From positions 12,524,001 through 12,588,000 of the forward strand of contig OW204012.1 in the NCBI GenBank assembly GCA_934047225.1: DNA of 64,000 bases. Direction: 5' to 3'. The notes under the pieces are model-generated. The model worked only from the letters and a program-made list of their open reading frames with translations, made no database searches and was not told the origin of the DNA. The DNA comes from Ypsolopha sequella. Its lineage: Eukaryota; Arthropoda; Insecta; Lepidoptera; Ypsolophidae. Below, in pieces: positions 33,549 to 45,568 of this stretch; the first letter of the stretch is position 1, and each line of letters begins with the position of its first letter. The translations under genes were made by a program, and so were the position numbers.

Positions 33549-34305
33549 ATAAGGTCCTTGCCCTTGATACCTTTACCATGTAATTATTAATATTTTAAAT
33601 AAAATGTTATTATAATAATAAAATAACTACAATACTAAAGGAATATAATAATATGTACATACATCTTTAAAAAAAACAATAAATCTGAAGATTTTTTTAA
33701 TTAACGGTTTCCCCGTTCTTTTTTTTCGCACTTTCCTGCCTAAACTAATTATAATGTAACAAAACGCAAACATTTCACTTTTATAATCTCTAGTACTTTC
33801 CGTTTCTACACAACAACGGCAAATGGACAATAAACTGTGCATTTCAATTAGTAATAAATGTTTGTAAAATCAGTTTAAGTTTTTCACTTAGGAAGTCGTA
33901 AAGAAAAACAAAGCAAATAACTTTTACAACTAAAGGAAAGTGCTTTCTCGGATCGACATTGTAAATAAATATTTTCACCGAAAACGCTTGACTAATGCAC
34001 AAAACAATAAGTGTAAGTACAAAACTGTATAGCGTGCGGTCTTTTAAAACCAAATTCTTTAAACTTGCGTAATTGTTAAGGATTTAAATATGAATGAAGT
34101 TAAGCGAAAGTTTTTTTGTAGCATGTTCTTGTCTTTGCCGTGTGTACCGTACTTTCTCAAAGAAAGAGGAAATAGGACGGCCGCCATTTCTTCGCTGTCA
34201 GTTTTGACGCAACTTTTAGCGCGCAATGACGCCTCATCAAATACTTTCAACTGAATACCACGCGGAAAATAAGTTTAAAATTATTCATAAATCTTAATTG
34301 AAAAT
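33549..34305 (+). promoter_or_regulatory. 5' flank of the Osiris-like gene
   Basis: AT-rich, with no repeat copy noticed in the last 300 bp, consistent with promoter and 5' UTR. An arthropod initiator-like TCAGTT lies at about 34198. No clear TATA box sits at the right distance. Exact start not determinable. Confidence 0.3.
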
Positions 34306-34377
34306 ATGATGGACTTGAAAGAAATTATCAAGTGGTTCCTACCGTGCTTTCATATATTGCTAAAAAATAATATAAAA

Positions 34378-34591
34378 ATGGACTTCCGGATGAAATTAGT
34401 TTGTTTGTTTTTACTTTTTAATTTTTGCGCTGCTGTCGAGGCAAATGCAAACAGTGATAGTGTTCCAAATAGGACAATTCTGGAAAAAAATAGTTTTAAT
34501 TTTAGTAGTTACGATGGAGATAAATTGACGAATAGAAAAATTGAAAGAAATTTGGAGAATGAAGGCAGAAGTTTGGATGGAGCTGGGAGTG
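34378..34591 (+). CDS. Osiris (DUF1676)-like gene, coding exon 1: signal peptide and N-terminal region
   Basis: ATG at 34378 opens MDFRMKLVCLFLLFNFCAAV, a clear signal peptide, probably cut after VEA/NA. A polar, Asn/Ser-rich segment follows. The in-frame ATG at 34306 would add 24 residues before the signal peptide and is less likely. The exon ends at a GTAAAT donor in phase 1. The predicted protein joins four exons (34378-34591, 55588-55757, 61473-61611, 63324-63511) into about 236 residues. Osiris proteins are insect-specific, secretory-pathway membrane proteins linked to cuticle formation. The cysteine pair usual in that family is absent here, so either this is a divergent relative or a phase-1/1 exon is missing from the 21-kb intron 34592-55587. 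Expression and function are inference. Confidence 0.72.
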
Positions 34592-34822
34592 GTAAATATA
34601 TTTTTTGATTTTGTAATACCAATTATGTTTATTTATTAATATGCCTTAATTGTGTCCACGTTTAATACAATTTCTGTCCTTGGCTTCCTTTGAAAACCTA
34701 TATTATGTATTTCAAGAAACTTCCTGGCTAACGGTGAAAACCTCATCAAAATCTGTTGAGCAGTTATAGCGAACATAATAATTAATAAGTACACGCAGAC
34801 GTTGCATCTCATTTTGTGTTTC

Positions 34823-35215
34823 CATCCATCCATCAGCCTAGTTCGTCCACTGCTGGACATAAGCCTTTCCAGGACTTTGCCACTCCCGGCGGTCATCCTG
34901 GAAGAATTGCCCATACTCACACACGTTGGGCAGGCGGGTTGGTGAGCGCGGTGCCGGAACCTTCGCACCAGTGACACCGCTGGCCGTCACCAGTCTGTTC
35001 CATATAAGGCCCGGCTATTAGGGATGGATATACCGCCATCCATCGGTCCCAGGCGTGGTGGGCCTCCTGGTTTTTTGCCTGTGAGCTGTCCTCTTACTCT
35101 GCCCCGAATTACTTCGGGAGGGTCTCCAAGTAAGATGGTGGTACCTCCACATGATAGTCGAGCTCAGCATCGTTCTTCCTGCAGGATGTATTTCCGTCTC
35201 GCTCGCCTGGTCTCA
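34823..35215 (-). repeat. RTE-like LINE 3' fragment
   Basis: CCATCCATCAGCCTAGTTCG and GGACATAAGCCTTTCCAGGA are the inverse of the coding end (…GKAY/LCPAxDELG) of a common moth non-LTR element. It continues to GCCTCCTGGTTTTTTGCC. Relatives: 52548-52896 (same orientation), 46093-46292 and 54945-55035 (opposite). Confidence 0.65.
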
Positions 35216-35226
35216 ACACTCTCAAA

Positions 35227-35654
35227 TTAAGGCGATATGCGAAAAAAATACGGTTGTTTCTTTTCTGTGTATTTCATGAAATACTCGGAAAATTATAATC
35301 AGTTTCTGATATAGGTATGCATTTTGAATATATAATCTAGAGTTTTGAAATTGGAAAACATGTTTGGATAAATTTTCCTCGACAGAAATAATTGTTGAAA
35401 TGAGGTCTACAAACACACATTTTCTCCTCGTTTGACGAATAGGAACCATATACAGAACTCAAACATGGTTTTTTAGGTGTGTTTTAACAATATCTAGAGA
35501 TTTGATATTTGAAATTTTGCTTGCTATTTTAGTTTTTTTAATAAAAATATAAAACCAACTTTTTTCCCTTTTGCCCTGAATCCGCACCTCTCGCACTGCG
35601 CGATTTTTCGCTTGGAGTGACACTGACAAAAATAAAATTCGCATAGCCTCTTAA
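35227..35654. mobile_element. piggyBac-like MITE, family 1, copy 2 (inverted)
   Basis: TTAA at both ends. Begins GGCGATATGCGAAAAAA and ends GAATTTTATTTTTG-inverse plus GCATAGCCTC. Inverse of 28218-28631. Confidence 0.65.
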
Positions 35655-35880
35655 TTTGGCTGGTTTGGAACAATTAAAATCACTTTAAATTCTACTTTCA
35701 TTTGGATAAATAAGTTAAAAAGGGAAACTATTAAAAGCCAGGTTAAATTATCGTATTTAATTACCATAAAAAATCTGACATGGATGTGTATAAAACTGCG
35801 AAAGGCACAATAAATTATCATTCATTTATAATTATGGAGTGTTACTTAACTAATCTGTCTGGGTAATTAAAATAATTGTA

Positions 35881-37200
35881 TTAAGACGCTTTATGCTGCC
35901 AAAGTGCTACCACTTAAGGCGCTACCAAAAAAAATAGGGTTTTTTCGAATCCATTTACTCCACTATAACGTGATCTATGTATTTCATTTTTCGGTAAATG
36001 TTTATTGAGTATTTGATTTAGATTCTTACTAAAGGACAACGCGATTGGATGAAGTTTTCTCTATAGAATTTAATTCCGAAAAGATATCTAAATTGTTTTT
36101 TATTTTCCTGTAATTCTAAAATCCTAACTAATTTCATTGTGAAATTTCATTCAAAATGTGGATATTATGTATTTGTAAAGTCTCCTTGAAAATCTTTTTG
36201 ACAAAATTGCTTAGTACATTTTATATTAATAAAAAACAGACTTTTTGCTACTTTTCCACGAATCCGTCCCACTCGCACTGAGGGTTTTTTCGGATATGTA
36301 GTAACAGGGACGCTAAAACTTTTACATGTCGTCTTAAGGGGCAGGTAGCCGCCTTGAGTTGACCTGTGTTGTTACAAATATCGACAGAAAATATATTGAA
36401 ATAACGTTCACATTATCATTACGACGTCGCGTCGCTGGGTCTCCAGATAGAGCAAAATAGGCGAAAATAATTCTTTTCACGCGATGGGCAGAAAAAACAG
36501 TTCCATAAATGCTTTTTCTAAGCAATATTTTCCTTGTATTTTTGTGCAAAAACCATAAAGTGGTTTTTGCACAAAAACCATAAAGTGGTTTTTGCACAAA
36601 AACCATAAAGTGGTTTTTGCACAAAAACCATAAAGTGGTTTTTACGTCCCAGGGCGCGAACGTTATTGCCGAAAACAAGGTGACTTTTATTGACTCGGAC
36701 TTGGTAAATGGTCATGAGCAAGGTTCAATGATTCTTCTTGCAAAATACAAAAAATATTATTTGTAGCATACTTTTTTAAGGCGATATGTAAAAGTTTTAG
36801 CGTCCCTGTTACTCCATATGTGAAAAAACCCTCAGTGCGGGAGGGACTGATTCGTGGAAAAGTAGCAAAAAGTCAGTGTTTTATTAATATATAATGTACT
36901 AAATTTGTAATCAAAATTTCGTTTAACCAGGTCCTAGATACTGTTAAAACCCATCTAATAAAATATAATTGCAGTCCATGTCATTCTAAATTGTCACACC
37001 AGGAGAATTGGTGTCGAAAAAGACCATATTTCAATAAATATTTTTATCGAGCCGAATTTCTCCAATCGCGTTTCTGTTTAACAGATCCCTAGAAAAAGAT
37101 TCCAAAAATAATATACAATTTTATCAAAATAACACATTATTTACTGCAGTAGATATATTATGCAATTTCTTAAAGTGTCGATTTTTTCCCGTAGCGCCTA
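35881..37200. mobile_element. piggyBac-like family 2, two facing copies with a related middle
   Basis: Left copy 35881-36337 ends GCTAAAACTTTTACATGTCG then TCTTAA. The right copy starts TTAAGGCGATATGTAAAAGT at 36776 and fades at about 37200 (GTAGCGCCTAAA). The ends are mutually inverted and TTAA-flanked. The middle (36338-36775) resembles family 3 (53421-53915). Relatives at 39614-40682 and a fragment at 43955-44128. Confidence 0.55.
36539..36638. repeat. 4 x 25-bp tandem repeat
   Basis: Unit TTTTTGCACAAAAACCATAA then AGTGG; four copies, the first with GTG instead of CAC. The internal TTTTTG.GCAAAAA is self-complementary. ORFs with KPLYGF repeats come from this. Confidence 0.93.
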
Positions 37201-37840
37201 AAGAAAATAAATAAAAATAAAATGAACTTTATTGGCAAACACAAGTTAATAACATCTATTAATATAGGGTTACAGAAGTAAAAAAAAAAGTTATAGAAGA
37301 TTAAAACGTTTTTCAGTGGACCCCAACCAAACTAAGCGAACTTGAAACTCGGGGACAAGCCTCCTGAGTCGATTAGTGCGGGAAGCCTAAATTTTATTGT
37401 TCGTTTTTCACAGAAAGGATCATTGGACCTTGTTACTGATCACTTACCGAGTCTGCGGCATGAATTTGGCTACAACAATAAAATTCGCTTTATACCGCAT
37501 GTAAACAGACTGCTACCTTTGAATGAAACCACATACTCTACTGATCATACTGAACCACTTTTCCCAACAAACATACCAGCGTGAACCATTAGTTTAGGTA
37601 ATATTTGAGTTTCAAACAAAAATGCGTGAACCCTAACGCAAAGAGATACGGGCGTTTTTTGAGCGTCGTCCGTGAAACAACTGTTCACGCGCAGCGTTTT
37701 AAAATAGACCTCCCTCCTGTGAGATAAAGTCTTTAACTTACTGTCGAATATCTCTTTCTCTGAATATTTGCGTGGATATTTTTCTTCATAGAGTTGTTCT
37801 GTTTTATTTAAAGGTCGCAGTCTATTTACAAACTGCATAC
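37201..37840. other. repeat-derived DNA with two unrecognised short frames
   Basis: ORFs 37342-37584 (+) and 37545-37838 (-) both contain a VNR-L-PLN-like word (VNRLLPLNET, FVNRLRPLNKT). They come from sequences that are inverted relatives, so this is probably a decayed foldback rather than two genes. A-rich DNA with TGAACTTTATTGGCAAACAC at 37223 looks like a LINE 3' scrap. Confidence 0.4.
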
Positions 37841-37846
37841 ACGCTT

Positions 37847-38270
37847 TTAAGAGGCTATGCGAATTTAATTTTTATCACTGTCACTCCAAGCAAAAAATCG
37901 CGCAGTGTGAGAGGGGCGGATTCAGGGCAAAAGGGATAAAAGTTGGTTTTATATTTTTATTAAAAAAACTAATATAGCTAGCAAAATTACAAATATCAAA
38001 TCTCTAGATATTGTTGAAACACACCTAATAAAATATGTTTGAGTTCTGTATATGGTTCCTATTCGTCAAACGAGGAGAAATAGTGTGTTTGAAGACCTCA
38101 TTTCAACAATTATTTCTATCGAGGAAAATTTATCCAAACATGTTTTCCAATTTCAAAACCCTAGATTATATAGTCAAAATGCATATACCAGAAATGTATT
38201 AAAATTTTCCGTGTATTTCATGAAATACACAGAAAAGAAACATCCGTAATTTTTTCGCATATCGCCTTAA
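37847..38270. mobile_element. piggyBac-like MITE, family 1, copy 3
   Basis: TTAA at 37847-37850 and 38267-38270. Same interior as 28218-28631 (GAGTTCTGTATATGGTTCC, ATTATTTCTATCGAGGAAAA). Confidence 0.65.
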
Positions 38271-38322
38271 GGGTCTGCAAGTTTACCTCACAGTGTTTTC
38301 CTTCACAGACAGCAAGTGGTAC

Positions 38323-39006
38323 TTAAGAGGCCTCATATGAAATTTTGAAAATATCTCTTGAATTTTTGTGGTGTTTTTAAAGAAATGAAAAGACCTAAAT
38401 ATAAATTACATACATGGTATAAAAGACCGTTCCAAATCGATTCGAATAAGTGAACTATTTTTTTTACATCTTTGTTTATTTCAGTACAATCCACCTTAAT
38501 TTGAAAGCATTTTTGCCAAATTTCGCTGTAAGGGGCTCAGATATTAAGCTATTTTCAGTAGATATCATAGTTTAAATCAGATGACATAGATATAGTCTAT
38601 TGTTAACAAAGTCTTCTATGGAAAAAGTGGAAAACTTTTTACTAATGTTATATAAAATTATAGATGAAAAATATAATCAAAACAGGCAAATTTTCGGAAA
38701 ATAGCGCAAATTAGTCGTCGTTTTTTTAAATATCCTGAGCATTATGTCATTAAAATAAAAGTACTATAATAAATTTTAGTTCAAGTACTATTCACATAAA
38801 AAAATACACATCAAACATTTGATGTTGCTCATACAAATGCTCGCTGAACCAAGCTCAGGCTCGCGTGTTTTGTGTTTTTAAGTGTTTAGATTTGATGTTT
38901 TTGAAAACATCAATCTAAACACTTAAAAACACAAAACGCGCGAGCCTGAGTTTGGTTCGGCGAGTATTTGTATGGGCGCGAAACGAAATCGTATGAGGCC
39001 TCTTAA
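38323..39006. mobile_element. TTAA-flanked element with palindromic centre
   Basis: TTAA at 38323-38326 and 39003-39006, with ends GAGGCCTCATATGA and TCGTATGAGGCCTC. The host on both sides is one repeat (CAGCAAGTGG...ATTCCGAAAAA, as at 31895). The right half contains a 145-bp palindrome, 38830-38974 (CATACAAATGCTCGC ... GCGAGTATTTGTATG). Confidence 0.72.
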
Positions 39007-39147
39007 GTATACAAAATACGATGCACATCAATTCCGAAAAAAAAAACTTTTGTGCTCGCTTGTCAAGAAGGATTTGAATAAGGATCTCAAAATTGAGAGA
39101 CCGGCGCCAAGACCGGCCTCCAGGTTAGTAAGCCTGACACGAACAGT

Positions 39148-39412
39148 CAGTGGCGTGCACAGAACTTTTTGCTGGAAAAGTAAGCAATTGGTCAAGAACA
39201 ACAATAAAAAAAATATAAAGAAAATTTAAATAAAATCTTGAAAAAAAAAATTTGTATGACGCCAGGGTAGACAATGTCTACCCTAGAGTGAAAATTTCCT
39301 ATATTATAACTTTTTTTTTTCAAAGTGATATTTAAATTTTTTTATATTTTTTTTATTGTTGTTCTTGACCAATTGTTTGCTTTTCCAGCAAAAAGTTCTG
39401 TGCACGCCACTG
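39148..39412. mobile_element. 265-bp hAT-type MITE
   Basis: Inverted ends CAGTGGCGTGCACAGAACTT and AAGTTCTGTGCACGCCACTG. Exact 8-bp target duplication CGAACAGT (39140-39147 and 39413-39420). Non-coding. Confidence 0.88.
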
Positions 39413-39613
39413 CGAACAGTCCAAAGATGCATATATATGAATGTCATTGAATCTGTTTGTATGTACTCTTTAAGGTTATTTCAATATTTATTTAAGTTCC
39501 CAGGTGAAGCATATCGGCATTGACAATAAATCGGTCAGTTATGAAATTTTTTGTTGTTATATAATATAAAAGGAAGTCTACATCCTCATCTTAACCTAGA
39601 GTTAATTTATCTG

Positions 39614-40682
39614 TTAAGGCGCTACGGAAATAAATCAAATCAAAAATTTATTCAATCTTAACAGTCATTTTAAATATTATTAGAGTGCATTACAAACTAG
39701 AAAAGATCAATCAGAAACAAACCCAAAGAAAAGAATTTGAAAAAATTCCCCGGGCCAGGATTCGAACCTGCGACCTGGATTTTGCAAAATAAACATAATC
39801 TTAGTTAATGAGAACTGTGAATTTCTTAACTGTCTGATGCAACAGGTATTGTAGTGATGACCACGCCTTCTGTTCAGAATGAGGAAGGCGTGAAATCACA
39901 TAGCGCCCTCGTGAGCGTTCAGTATGTGCATTACAAGCTGGTATATGAAGTAGTTATGAAGTAGAAAAATTCGGTGTACAGATATGGTGGAAAAATTCGT
40001 CAATATTGTAGCGACGACAGCGCCATCTGTTTCTTAAGAACAAGGCGTGAAATCACATAATGCCCTCGTGAGCGTTCTATATGTGCAGTACAAGCTAGTA
40101 TATCAGGCAGATGCAAAAAATAACAGTGGACAAGTATGATGGAAGAATTCGCCGGTCTAGGTAGGAACCTCGGTGGCGCAATTGGTAGCGCGCTTGTCTT
40201 GATAACAAGAGGTCGCAAGTTCGAATCTTGGCCCGGGGAATTTTTTTCAAATTCTTGTCTTTGGGTTTGTTTCTGATTGATCTTTTCTAGTTTGTAATGC
40301 ACTCTAATAATATTTAGAGTATTCGTAGCGATGGATTTCGCAAAATAAACATAATCTTGGTAATTTTAAACTTAGAACTAGTGCTTGGAGTCACCTTTAT
40401 TGCCTGTGCCAGGTGATTAGAGCAATTTTGCTTTATACAAATATTTATTGAAATGAGGTCTTTTTCGACACCAATTCTCCTGTTTTGACAATTTAGAATG
40501 ATATATGGACTGTAATTATATTTTACTAAGAACCCGGTTAAACAAAATTTTGATAGCAACTTTAGTTCATTTTATATTAATAAAAAACCGACTTTTTGCT
40601 ATTTTCCATGAATCCGTTCCTCTCGCACTGAAGGTTTTTTATGGAGTAACAGGGATGCTAAAACTTTTACATATCGCCTTAA
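39614..40682. mobile_element. TTAA-flanked element (family 2) carrying an inverted SINE pair
   Basis: TTAAGGCGCTACGG at the left and AACTTTTACATATCGCCTTAA at the right match family 2 ends. Two SINE copies face each other inside: minus strand about 39650-39790 and plus strand 40168-40345. Both are joined to the word GCAAAATAAACATAATCTT. Confidence 0.6.
40168..40240 (+). promoter_or_regulatory. tRNA-like SINE head with pol III boxes
   Basis: A box TGGCGCAATTGG (40174-40185) and B box AGTTCGAATCT (40218-40228). The sequence folds as a cloverleaf: partial acceptor stem CCTCGG/CCGGGG, a D arm with GCGC pairs, and anticodon arm CTTGT-CTTGATA-ACAAG (TGA in the anticodon position). It has no long variable arm, so it is not a serine tRNA gene. 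Related heads occur at 39750-39780 and 61215-61310, followed by the same GGTTTGTTTCTGATTGAT tail. Confidence 0.65.
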
Positions 40683-41470
40683 GGCTCCAGTCCCCTAAAA
40701 ATCAGTATTCTTGCAGAATTTTCAGAAAAGAAAGATTTTATTTTAGTTAGTAAGAAAGCAATAAATAAAATACATTTTACGTTAATTTATAGTGTGGAAT
40801 TTGAAGATTTCAAAACTTATTTTTTCATTTACTTTAATGCTACTTTTAATAGATTTTTTAGGCTTTAAACATACCTTTATTTATGTTCTACGCGTTGAGA
40901 GTCTCATTCATGCACACGTCACGTAAAAATTATGACAAAAACAAAAAATTTATTCAGGTATCATTTATTTCCATATCTTCAACAATAATCTTACCTGGTT
41001 ACTTTTTTGGATAATACTTTAGTTTTCTTATTTCGAGTGCTTTAAGTAGTTGTAATTTTATGAATTCAACCACTGATAAAATATTTATTTTCTACTAGAA
41101 AACTATCGTTTAGCGTAGTCAAATTTAAAACACGTAGAATAGAACTATTAATAAGTGAAATAACAAAAAACGGTATTTAAAAAATTATTTTAAGAACATT
41201 TATCAAATCGAAACTTATCGAGAGTTTAAAACACAAAACGCGTCGATATTTCCCTCAGTTTCGCTGGGACATGGCAGCGTTCAGACGTGGGTTGTGTAGC
41301 TCGACGTCATTTTACCTCCCGCTCGCACGGTTGCTCCCTTTCCCTCGCGTAGATTCTTATGGAGAGGCGAACTGTATCATGAAAGTTGCTCTACTTGAAT
41401 ATTGCACTTATCATTTAATAAGTAAACAACTATGGATAAAATATTTTTGAATATTTTAAGAAATCCCTGT
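40683..41470. other. intron sequence, mostly unrecognised
   Basis: AT-rich except for a GC-richer block at 41235-41375 (CAGTTTCGCTGGGACATGGC, CTCCCGCTCGCACGG). No ORF or repeat copy was noticed. Confidence 0.4.
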
Positions 41471-41479
41471 TTCGATAAA

Positions 41480-42240
41480 ATAAAGTCTAATCTACGTCCG
41501 TCCGTATTTCACAGCATCATAACTTTAGCACCGTAAAGATAAAGACATGAAATTTGGCACAAAAATAGAATTAATTTGCCTACATACTCGTATTACATTG
41601 TAAAACAAATATGAAAAATTTGAAATTGTTTAAAATATTTTCAAAACAAAAGTGAGAAAAATAAAAAATATCCTAAAAATACAATATGGGTATCAAACTG
41701 TAGACACTAAAAAGGTGATTGTAAAAATATATACTTTTACTATATTTACTGGCACTGGTTATGTGAAATCTTTAAAAAAACTACAATAATGTGTATGTCC
41801 GAAACTGGTAGACCGAAAAATATGAAAAAAATGTCCATTATAGATCATAACTGATCAATAACCGGGAAAACTACAGTGATTTAAAAATATAAAAAAAGTT
41901 AAATAAATAAAAAAAAACATTTATAAATATACAATATGGGTATCACATTGTAGGTATTAAAAAGCTTATTGTAATAATATATAGTTTGGCTATATTTAAT
42001 TGCATCTATTTCGAGAAATCCTTGAAAATCTATAAAAAAATGTATGTCCCCCCTCTTATCTCCAAAACTGGTGGACCGAAAAATATGAAAAAATCATGGT
42101 AATATGCGTTTACGTAAGAATTACATAAAAAATAAAGCGGTTGAGAAATTCACGAAAAAAAATGATAAAACTAAATTTATCATCCACAATACGGAACCCT
42201 AGGTTCTGACTAGAGTCTGACTCGCACTTGGCTGGTTTTT
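41480..42240 (+). repeat. long GGTTCCGTA-type repeat, copy 2
   Basis: From ACGTCCGTCCGTATTTCAC to ATACGGAACCCTAGG and CTCGCACTTGGCTGG. Internally duplicated: the CAATATGGGTATCA...AAACTGGT...GACCGAAAAATATGAAAAAA segment occurs twice. Confidence 0.7.
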
Positions 42241-43954
42241 TTTCAAGATGTTTGCGGTAGGCCGTTTTTTTGGGCGGTTTTAATTTAGTTTTCGGAGCTT
42301 TTATTACTACCCTTAATTTTTACCACAAGTATCCGGATAATACATTATCCGTTATCCGGATAGTAAAAATCTGCAAATAATTGCATGCCCTAATTCGCTT
42401 AGATTAAGTTATGTTAATGTGTGTTTATTCGAAAACCCGTAAAGCCGTATTTTAGAAGTTGTGGTCTATAAAACCCACGGGGATGGCGTGACACAAATTT
42501 TATACCAGCACCGCTGTCGTCACTTTTTGGAATAACTAAAGCCGAAGCTACATCCTTTTTATCACTTTACTTACTTTTATTTAAAATATCTTAAAAAGCT
42601 ATCGAAGTCACTAAAACCGACAGTCGAGATAACAACGTGCTAGACAATAATGCATCAAAACAAAAGAACGTACGCAGCTGCGGTTCTTATCATTAAAACA
42701 TCACATTTCTAAAACTAAATTTTTTACCTTTTTTATTGCACCTTAGTCATAATCATGGACACACAAACTGACAGACACTTAATTACCGTAAGAGTTTCTA
42801 TTTTTGATATTATATTACTTAAAGAACTGATTGTAATATGTGTGTGAGTATTAAGAATAAATTTTTTTTTTTTTTAATCTAATTATCATGTTTTGTACAT
42901 ATTTTTATCTTATAAAAAAGGAAATCACGTAAACCCTTAGTGGGTTTAAATGTGATTTCTGAGCCACTTCTTAGTGGTACAGTACATAACCAAAAAAAAT
43001 ACAAGTAAATAATAAAAAAAGACATTTAACTGACATAATTAATTAGTTCAAGACAATAGATGTCTCTTCATGATTTTTCTTACTTTTTTAGGTTTGACAT
43101 TTATGTCTTGCAACACTTTACCTGGTATACTATTTAAGATTTAATAATTTTAAATGTTTTCATTGTTACGATTTGATTATTAATTTTCTAAATTTCCAAA
43201 TTTTATAAAGGTATTTTTTATGTCAGGCATTAGTTAAATGAAAATCTTGATGAATAAAGAATTTTCGGGCACAACTACACGCTTTTTAGGACATGCAGGT
43301 TTCCTTAGGGCGATAGGGCTCATCACGTTGAGACGTAATAATCATCAGAGAAACGCGGGTGTACTTATAGGTACACGTATGGGTGGACTTATGACTTGCA
43401 TCTCACAGTTCACACTAGGAACACCTCTTGACACCCCTTCGGTAAAAATGTGCAAATAATTGCATGACCTATAAAATGTATTAAATACTAATCACTCTTA
43501 CTGCTACCAATAAGCCATCTATTCCAGGTAGATTTACTTTTGTTTATTTTGCTTTTGCAAATTCATTTTGTTTGTTCCGATAAACAAAACATACTTTGTA
43601 AATTACCGTTACTTGAATAATTAAAAATCTTCACATGTCAAATTTTAAGTAATCGTACACTCATTTAACGAAGTAGAGCAACATTCAGGTGCGGTCTCTA
43701 ACATCATAATGCAGCGGGGGGAGCGCCACTTCTAAAGCCTCAGGTAAGATGAAATCGAAATGTTGCAAAGAGAGTCTGGGGCCTTAAGTAGCAAGCAACG
43801 CAACATATCATAGAGAACCATTGAATAACTTAAGGCTTGAATAAGTGTGGATTTAGTAAAATTGCGTATATTTAGCTCGATTTGTAAGCCAAACTGGCTA
43901 CTAGAAAATTCTGGGAAATATATATGTACTTAATCATGTTTTTCTGACGAATTA
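42241..43954. other. intron sequence with no gene recognised
   Basis: AT-rich. A small hairpin, ATCCGGATAAT...ATTATCCG...ATCCGGAT, lies at 42329-42361. The 73-residue ORF at 43238 shows no recognisable domain. Confidence 0.4.
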
Positions 43955-44160
43955 AGCCTTTATAAGATTCTCACTGAAGGAAAACGCGATTGGAAGAAAT
44001 TTTCTCGATAGAATTTAATTCCGAAAAGACCTCTAAATTGTTTTATTTTTTCCTGCAATACTGATATCCTAACTAATTTCAATGTGACATTGCATTTAAA
44101 ATGTGGATATCATGTAATTGTAAAGTCTCAAATTCAAATTCAAATTCAAATTCAAATTTT
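43955..44160. repeat. family 2 fragment abutting a TTCAAA retroposon tail
   Basis: ACGCGATTGGAAGAAATTTT through GGATATCATGTAATTGTAAA matches 36040-36185. It is followed by (AAATTC)n at 44129-44155, a minus-strand retroposon tail. Confidence 0.6.
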
Positions 44161-44868
44161 ATTTTGGGACCACAACAGCTTATGACTAAGTTTACATAAT
44201 AAGAATAAATAAGAAATACATTAAATAAAGCCAATAATAGTTGTCCACCAGTTATACAATTAATAAATTCCTAGTACAGAATAGCTAAAGTAAAGTAACA
44301 ATTGAAATTATTATTATTATTTAATTTACAATTTTATTATTATTATTTAATTAACAATATTATTATTATTGTGATTAAGATTTAAGATATGACATACAAT
44401 TAATTAAAGCAATTTTAGGTACATAATAAGTGTATATTGAGCATGCAAGTGTACGAGGGTAAATGTATGTGTGTGTGTTTGAATGTGTGTGTGAGTGGGA
44501 GGGGGAAGGATTTAGAAGGAGCTAAGGGTTGAGCATAGTATATTTACAGCGGGTTTATGATTGCATTTTCGACTTTATGCTTAAATGATAATTTAGATTC
44601 AATGAAGATGTTAATATTGTTAAATTTAGTATTGTAAATGTCAGGTCAGTCTCTGGTTACTTATCTCTTTTGCTGTCCGTACCTACCATAATTCAAGCGA
44701 AAACAAGTTATTATATTCTATTCTTTTATATTCTGAAATGTGCGACTAGAACGCCATCTGTAACTTTATGCAAAGTTACTGTTGTTCTCATAATTAGCAT
44801 TTTCTTCTTCTCGCCTTTATTTACGATTCGAAAACCGATTCGAAGAATAGCAGACTGATTTTAAAATA

Positions 44869-45430
44869 CACTGGTGGACATAAAAATCGACTCAAGCATT
44901 GTTGTTCTACATTCAATTAAATAACCCAATCATACAAACAGAAACATATGAAATATATAACATACCATTTTAAAGGTATAGGCCTCCACCTTTGATTAAA
45001 TGCATTTTTGTCTTAAAGTATTTGCTATAGAGGCTGTAATTTTTTTTAAGGTGATGAATTAATAAATATTGAAATAATCAAATAGCGAAAAATAAAAAAA
45101 AAAACTTCTTTTACAAAACCATTCATTTATTCATTAATTAAGTTTAACATTAGTACTTCGTGTACTTCGTTTCCCCCCTCTAGCCCTTATAACTGCTTGC
45201 AGCCGGTTCTTCATTGACCTAATAAGTTTTTAATTAATTAAATGAATTTCACGTCCTGTATAGCGAATACTTTTAAACCAAAATGCATTTATTCAAAGGT
45301 GGAGGCATTATGGTGGAGGCCTATACCTTTAAAATGATATATATATTTCATATGTTTATGTTTCTATGATTGGGTTATTCCCTTGAATGTAGGACAACAA
45401 TGCTTGAGTCGATTTTTATGTCCACCACTG
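44869..45430. mobile_element. Tc1-like element remnant
   Basis: Ends CACTGGTGGACATAAAAATC and GATTTTTATGTCCACCACTG, with TA on both sides (44867-44868, 45431-45432). The minus strand near 45170-45240 still reads LIRSMKNRLQAVIRARGG, the C-terminal block of Tc1 transposases. The rest of the transposase is deleted. Confidence 0.85.
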
Positions 45431-45539
45431 TAGGTGTGCATATCTTAAATTAAAACAAAAGAAGGAAGATACGGTGTCCGCCTTTCTGTGCGTGGTCCGA
45501 CAATACCAATTCAAATGGACCTGGGTCTTGGAGTAACTC

Positions 45540-45568
45540 CTTCGACCAAGATAAAATCTTGGTCGAAG
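45540..45568. repeat. 29-bp perfect stem-loop
   Basis: CTTCGACCAAGAT, AAA, ATCTTGGTCGAAG. Confidence 0.85.

Noticed and set aside
34636..34977. 113-residue minus-strand frame
   Set aside because: It straddles intron DNA and the RTE-like fragment, with no continuous protein family match.
35024..35230. 68-residue ORF shared with 45959-46255 and 52746-52949
   Set aside because: The shared peptide is the antisense of a LINE 3' fragment; the conservation is that of the repeat.
37342..37838. Two opposing ORFs with a VNR-L-PLN word
   Set aside because: The shared word comes from inverted related DNA; no domain and no splice support.
40168..40240. Functional tRNA-Ser(TGA) gene
   Set aside because: It lacks the long variable arm of serine tRNAs, the acceptor stem is imperfect, and the SINE tail is attached.
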